Of a DNA stretch of 6,920 bases, positions 6,806-6,920 are shown piece by piece (the stretch's first letter is position 1; each line of letters starts with the position of its first letter). Source of the DNA: CAYNLG01 sp964397995 (GTDB lineage Bacteria; Planctomycetota; Phycisphaerae; FEN-1346); contig CAYNLG010000123.1 in assembly GCA_964397995.1 (NCBI GenBank), positions 1 through 6,920 of the forward strand. The letters run 5' to 3'. The position numbers and the translations under genes are program-made. The notes below the pieces were generated by a model. That model was not told the origin of the DNA and did not search any database. It saw nothing but the letters and a program-made list of their open reading frames with translations.

Positions 6806-6920
6806 ATGACGGCACGACGGTGTACGGCGGTGGCTCTGGTCCTGCTCCTCGGCATCTGTTGCCTCGACCTCCGCGGCCAGACGACCAACGATCCCGCGTT
6901 CGCGCTGGGGCTGGCCTTCG
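6806..6920 (+). CDS. secreted or exported protein of unknown function, 5' end only
   Basis: The first 38 residues, open to the window end. MTARRCTAVALVLLLGICC has a basic start and a hydrophobic core, then DLRGQTTNDPAFALGLAF; this is a typical signal peptide with probable cleavage near LRG-Q. No proper lipobox is seen despite the Cys pair. AGGA (6795-6798) lies 7 bases before the ATG. It begins 49 bases after the kinase-DUF4384 stop in the same direction, so the two are probably one transcript. The mature part is too short to name a family. Confidence 0.7.
   Translation, partial: MTARRCTAVALVLLLGICCLDLRGQTTNDPAFALGLAF

Noticed and set aside
5905..6888. 327-residue minus-strand frame opposite the kinase-DUF4384 gene
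   Set aside because: It is antisense to clear kinase and DUF4384 motifs and has no recognisable domain.

Overview
The window is GC-rich bacterial DNA. The left three quarters (about 1-5660) look like a planctomycete-type chromosome: an anaerobic-type sulfatase fold gene without a signal peptide, a LemA pair, 6-phosphogluconate dehydrogenase, and the start of a 'WWLVDPE...FWSLGV' glycoside-hydrolase-like protein. The right end (about 5779-6920) encodes the C-terminal part of a Ser/Thr kinase fused to a DUF4384-type domain and the start of a secreted protein, a combination I associate with Acidobacteriota. The taxonomic assignments are inferences from protein style, not from any search.

Layout. 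On the minus strand lie gnd (1-828, its C-terminal part runs off the left edge) with a near-consensus sigma70-type promoter at 909-936, and a 447-residue pentapeptide-repeat potassium-channel-like protein (1028-2371). After a divergent intergenic region with a second near-consensus promoter (2516-2544), three plus-strand genes follow: a membrane-anchored DUF3137-like protein (2574-3281) that overlaps lemA (3278-3889) by ATGA, then a sulfatase (3963-5423) 73 bases further on, with its own strong ribosome binding site.

The stretch 5424-5778 has no intact gene. It holds GC hairpins, an N-terminal fragment of a glycoside-hydrolase-like protein whose only plausible ATG is out of frame by one base at a run of eight G, a short inverted fragment that reads on the minus strand like the N-terminal module of a GH10-like protein, and a perfect 12-bp inverted repeat. 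Immediately after the repeat the kinase homology starts abruptly at the 'GTP..LAPE' activation segment, with no N-lobe, HRD or DFG motif. This mosaic is the most unusual part of the window. The simplest reading is a chimeric join (assembly or library artefact) between two genomes; a real rearrangement is the alternative.

I do not see a convincing undescribed multi-gene system. The most interesting genuine biology is the channel protein, with a Cys/His-rich N-terminus, a beta-solenoid of 11-residue period and a C-terminal K+-type pore, and the tightly coupled DUF3137-like/LemA membrane pair.
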